In this document: piece after piece, positions 46,335 to 49,036 of the stretch
How positions within the stretch are numbered: the stretch's first letter is position 1
Layout of the letters: each line of letters begins with the position of its first letter
Made by a program: the position numbers and the translations under genes
Assembly: GCA_019241535.1 (NCBI GenBank)
Contig: JAFAWX010000371.1
Coordinates: 1 to 49,036 of the forward strand
Length of the DNA: 49,036 nt
Source of the DNA: Acidobacteriota bacterium
Lineage (GTDB): Bacteria > Acidobacteriota > Terriglobia > Terriglobales > Acidobacteriaceae
Direction: 5' to 3'
Notes under the pieces: generated by a model
Told to the model about the DNA's origin: nothing
What the model saw: only the letters and a program-made list of their open reading frames with translations
The model's database searches: none

Positions 46335-46646
46335 ATGAGTCGTTTCCAAATACCGAGTGCAATCCTCGCCTGTGCGGTTGCCACGGCTCTATGCCTGAGT
46401 GCACCTCTGAAAGCGTCGGCCGACGAGCGTTCCCGCTGCCAGCACCGAGTGGAAAGAGCAGGAGAGCATTATCGCCATGAAGCACGAAAACATGGCAAGC
46501 ACAGCCGGTCTGCCGAGCGGGCAAAGGCGAGATTGAATGCTGAGTGGGACCATTGCTGGCGGGAAGCTCACGGATGGTATGACCCGCAGCGCCGGGAATG
46601 GCGTACGGACCGGGACTGGGATCGCAATTACGATTGGGACCGCTAA
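46335..46646 (+). CDS. Small secreted basic/Trp-Asp-Arg-rich protein
   Basis: Signal peptide MSRFQIPSAILACAVATALCLSAPLKASA; 103 aa; ends RTDRDWDRNYDWDR. Confidence 0.6.
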   Translation: MSRFQIPSAILACAVATALCLSAPLKASADERSRCQHRVERAGEHYRHEARKHGKHSRSAERAKARLNAEWDHCWREAHGWYDPQRREWRTDRDWDRNYDWDR

Positions 46647-46726
46647 CCCCGTGATTGCCGCTCCTACGGACCGCGACCTAACGTGGTTGCATTTCCTGAG
46701 CGAATCCTCAGCAGCTGCGAAGTGTC

Positions 46727-47785
46727 CTATTTAGCTGCAACGTCGGCTGGCGGCGGAGCGTTACGATTCTTGAGCCACTCCATGCTGATGCGCTGGTTCG
46801 CCTTGGTGTGGGGCAGCTCGTCAAGGTCGGGCATGAAGATCTGGAGACCGGCCTCGGGCGTCATATGGGTATAGCCATTCACAAGCTGTTCTTGATAGTG
46901 CGCAAGGTCCAGGTCGAACCAGGCGTCATTTGAGATGTCAATCATAATGAGATCGACATGACGCATGGTGAGCTTGCCGAAATCGATGGTGCCGCCGCTC
47001 AGCTGCAGAAAATTCCTCCATTGCTCAAACTCGGTAACGGCATTTTCGGCGTTTCCATAGGTCTCCTCGAGATCCGGATTAACAATGCGCACGGCCGTCA
47101 GCTGCCCGCGAAGATGTGGCGGGGGTAGCAATTTTTGGGTGTCCAGAAAGATATCATCGCCCGACACGGTTACGCCGGGCGTCCCATTGGAACGGAAAAG
47201 TCCTTCGGGGGTTACGTTCATGCGGCCCAGCAGTCCCTTGAGCGGAACGCGCAAAACGTTGATTTTGGCGATGTGCATCTGAATCCGATTATCGGGAGCG
47301 GCCATGATTGTTCCCGTCAACTCCACCGGCAGCGGGATTATCTTGTGCACAGTTGCCTTGAGCTTGAATTGGTTACCGTCGCCCGAAAGGGCAACATTTC
47401 TTATGGGAGAGTTTTGGATCGTGTTGAGATATTGATTCAGATCTCCGATGTTGGCGCGAAGAACTCCCGTTCTTACGTTGATGAAAAACGATTCAGGGTC
47501 ATCGAAAGACGGATCGATCTCGCGTCGGGTACGAACCAACTCTCCGCGAAGCCAACGGATATAAACCCGGAAGTTTGGGCCCTTTCGCAGCAATAAGTTA
47601 TGGGCTTTGACCTTTGTCGGCCCGAAGTCGGCGGAAGCCGGTGCCGGCATGCTCGCCGGGAGCGTGCTCGCGATCGCACCAGAGGTCGAGTTGCTGGTCG
47701 ATGACCTGATGGACACGGAGCGCCACCAGAGCGAGATCAGCAAGATGGCGAGGGCGGAGATGATAAATACGACGCGCGCGCGCAT
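46727..47785 (-). CDS. Membrane-anchored hypothetical protein, possibly AsmA/DUF748-like
   Basis: N-terminal TM VVFIISALAILLISLWW; beta-rich body (LSGDGNQFKLKATVHKIIPLPVELTGTIMAAPDNRIQMHIAKINVLRVPLKGLLG). Confidence 0.7.
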   Translation of the reverse strand: MRARVVFIISALAILLISLWWRSVSIRSSTSNSTSGAIASTLPASMPAPASADFGPTKVKAHNLLLRKGPNFRVYIRWLRGELVRTRREIDPSFDDPESFFINVRTGVLRANIGDLNQYLNTIQNSPIRNVALSGDGNQFKLKATVHKIIPLPVELTGTIMAAPDNRIQMHIAKINVLRVPLKGLLGRMNVTPEGLFRSNGTPGVTVSGDDIFLDTQKLLPPPHLRGQLTAVRIVNPDLEETYGNAENAVTEFEQWRNFLQLSGGTIDFGKLTMRHVDLIMIDISNDAWFDLDLAHYQEQLVNGYTHMTPEAGLQIFMPDLDELPHTKANQRISMEWLKNRNAPPPADVAAK

Positions 47786-48071
47786 ACCGCTGTTGCCTTC
47801 TCAAGTCTGTCGCTACTTCGGGTGTGCGGCTTCTGTGTGATGCCAGAAACCGACTCTACAGCCAGCCGGGTTGGAAATCAGTTCTGCCACGCGAGTTCCA
47901 TTTCTGGTCTGGTCTAAATAGTAGGTCGCAGGCCGCCGCCATCTTGAATCCGCGGGCTGGGGGATGTTTGGATTGCACGCAAGCAGTGACGGCTCATGGG
48001 TTTGCCGGCTGCCCTCCTCAAAATCTTCAGCGCGAATGCCCTGTCCAGCAGCCGACCTGGGGCCAACAATT

Positions 48072-49036
48072 ATGATTACATTCGCCCCCATACGTGACAT
48101 ACTACGGCTCCCAGTTGGGGCTGCACTCTGGGGTGCAACCGGTGTGTTCCCCGTGTATTCTCGAAATCCCTCATTTTCTACAAACCGGCACTCGGCGATC
48201 GCCCTGCTCGCGCTCCTGCTCGCCGTGCCACCTCTGTTCGGCGATACGCTTTATCTTAAGAGCGGCATCTCGATCTCTGTCACTCGCACTGAGGAAAAAG
48301 ATGGAGCAATCCAGTACTGGGTTGGGGATGACCAGTACAGCATTGCCAAAAGCGAGGTGCTTAAGATTGAGCCCGGGGACGCACCCGTTACCCCGCCATC
48401 TTCTTCATCGTCTGCCGGCGCCCCGCCAGCCGTCCAGGATCTCACCCATCGCGACGGGCCTGCCGCCGAGTCGCACCATGACAAGCTGAAGGTTCCGCTG
48501 CCGACCGGTCCCCGGCAGAACGACGCATACTGGAACTCACTGCGCAACCGTATCATGGTACGGGACACAATCGATGATCAGCGCTTGGCAGAGATCGAGA
48601 TCCAGCATGAGAATCGGACCACCGCCGATGCCTTTTATCTCGCCGCCCTCACTGAGATGGAGCGAGGTAATGCGAATAAAGCCAGCGGCTACTTTGAGCG
48701 CGCCATCCGCGCTATGCCCGAACGGGTAGACCTGCTGAAATGGCATGCCGTGTCCCTGGCCGTGCAGGGGCGATATAACGACGCAGATAACGAACTGGAG
48801 CGGGCTAATACCCTCCAGCCGAATTCTCCCGACCTTCTCCGCTTTCTTGGACTGGTCCGCTACAATTCCGATCACACGCGAGAGGCTATAGCTGCCTGGA
48901 AACAGGCGCTCGAGCTCTCGCCCGATCCCGAAACCCGGGAGCGCTTGCACAAAGCGGAACGGGAACTGGAAGTCGAAGAAGGGCTAAAGACCAAGGAAAG
49001 CCGACACTTCACCCTGCGCTACCAGGGAGAAAGGAT
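48072..49036 (+). CDS. TPR-containing protein, truncated by window end (not listed in the ORF track)
   Basis: Open + frame MITFAPIRDILRL...RHSAIALLALLLAVPPLFGDTLYLKSGISISVTRTEEKDGAIQYWVGDDQYSIAKSEVLKIEPG...DAFYLAALTEMERGNANKASGYFERAIRAMPERVDLLKWHAVSLAVQGRYNDADNELERANTLQPNSPDLLRFLGLVRYNS...SRHFTLRYQGER>. Start codon uncertain. Confidence 0.8.
   Translation, partial: MITFAPIRDILRLPVGAALWGATGVFPVYSRNPSFSTNRHSAIALLALLLAVPPLFGDTLYLKSGISISVTRTEEKDGAIQYWVGDDQYSIAKSEVLKIEPGDAPVTPPSSSSSAGAPPAVQDLTHRDGPAAESHHDKLKVPLPTGPRQNDAYWNSLRNRIMVRDTIDDQRLAEIEIQHENRTTADAFYLAALTEMERGNANKASGYFERAIRAMPERVDLLKWHAVSLAVQGRYNDADNELERANTLQPNSPDLLRFLGLVRYNSDHTREAIAAWKQALELSPDPETRERLHKAERELEVEEGLKTKESRHFTLRYQGER

Noticed and set aside
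1-49036. CRISPR arrays, insertion sequences, prophage genes
   Set aside because: No regularly spaced repeats, transposase, integrase or phage structural motifs were seen.

Overview
This window looks like chromosomal DNA from a GC-moderate Gram-negative bacterium, with gene content resembling Acidobacteriota. I saw no CRISPR array, transposase or phage genes. Its centre is a roughly 20-kb minus-strand exopolysaccharide/capsule locus (about 23588 down to 3726). In transcription order it encodes: a NarL-like regulator with an atypical receiver, a stand-alone degenerate receiver, a NusG/RfaH-like antiterminator, a very large multi-SLBB export protein, a PAP2-phosphatase/Wzi fusion, a polyprenyl glycosylphosphotransferase, Wzz, a Wzx-like flippase, an FkbM methyltransferase, a Wzy-like ligase/polymerase, GT2, GT4 and CgeB-like glycosyltransferases, a plant-type GDP-mannose 3,5-epimerase and a WecG/TagA glycosyltransferase. 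A tRNA-Ser(GCT) follows, then a methyltransferase. Elsewhere there is a PEGA-domain Ser/Thr kinase, a GH3/PA14 glycosidase and an aldo/keto reductase whose upstream regions share a ~106-bp repeat, an E1alpha/lipB/lpdA group, ubiX, a ChaN/Tiki-like protein, a TetR gene divergent from ilvC-ilvB-ACT with a perfect palindromic operator at the promoter, an S9 peptidase, rfbD, a P5C dehydrogenase, an acyl-CoA dehydrogenase, a MerR-TPR fusion, and several hypothetical or TPR proteins. The strongest leads are the pseudo-receiver/antiterminator/leader-hairpin module, the PAP2-Wzi fusion, the GME-like epimerase, the duplicated upstream element, and the TetR operator controlling BCAA genes. All assignments come from reading motifs by eye; no searches were run.
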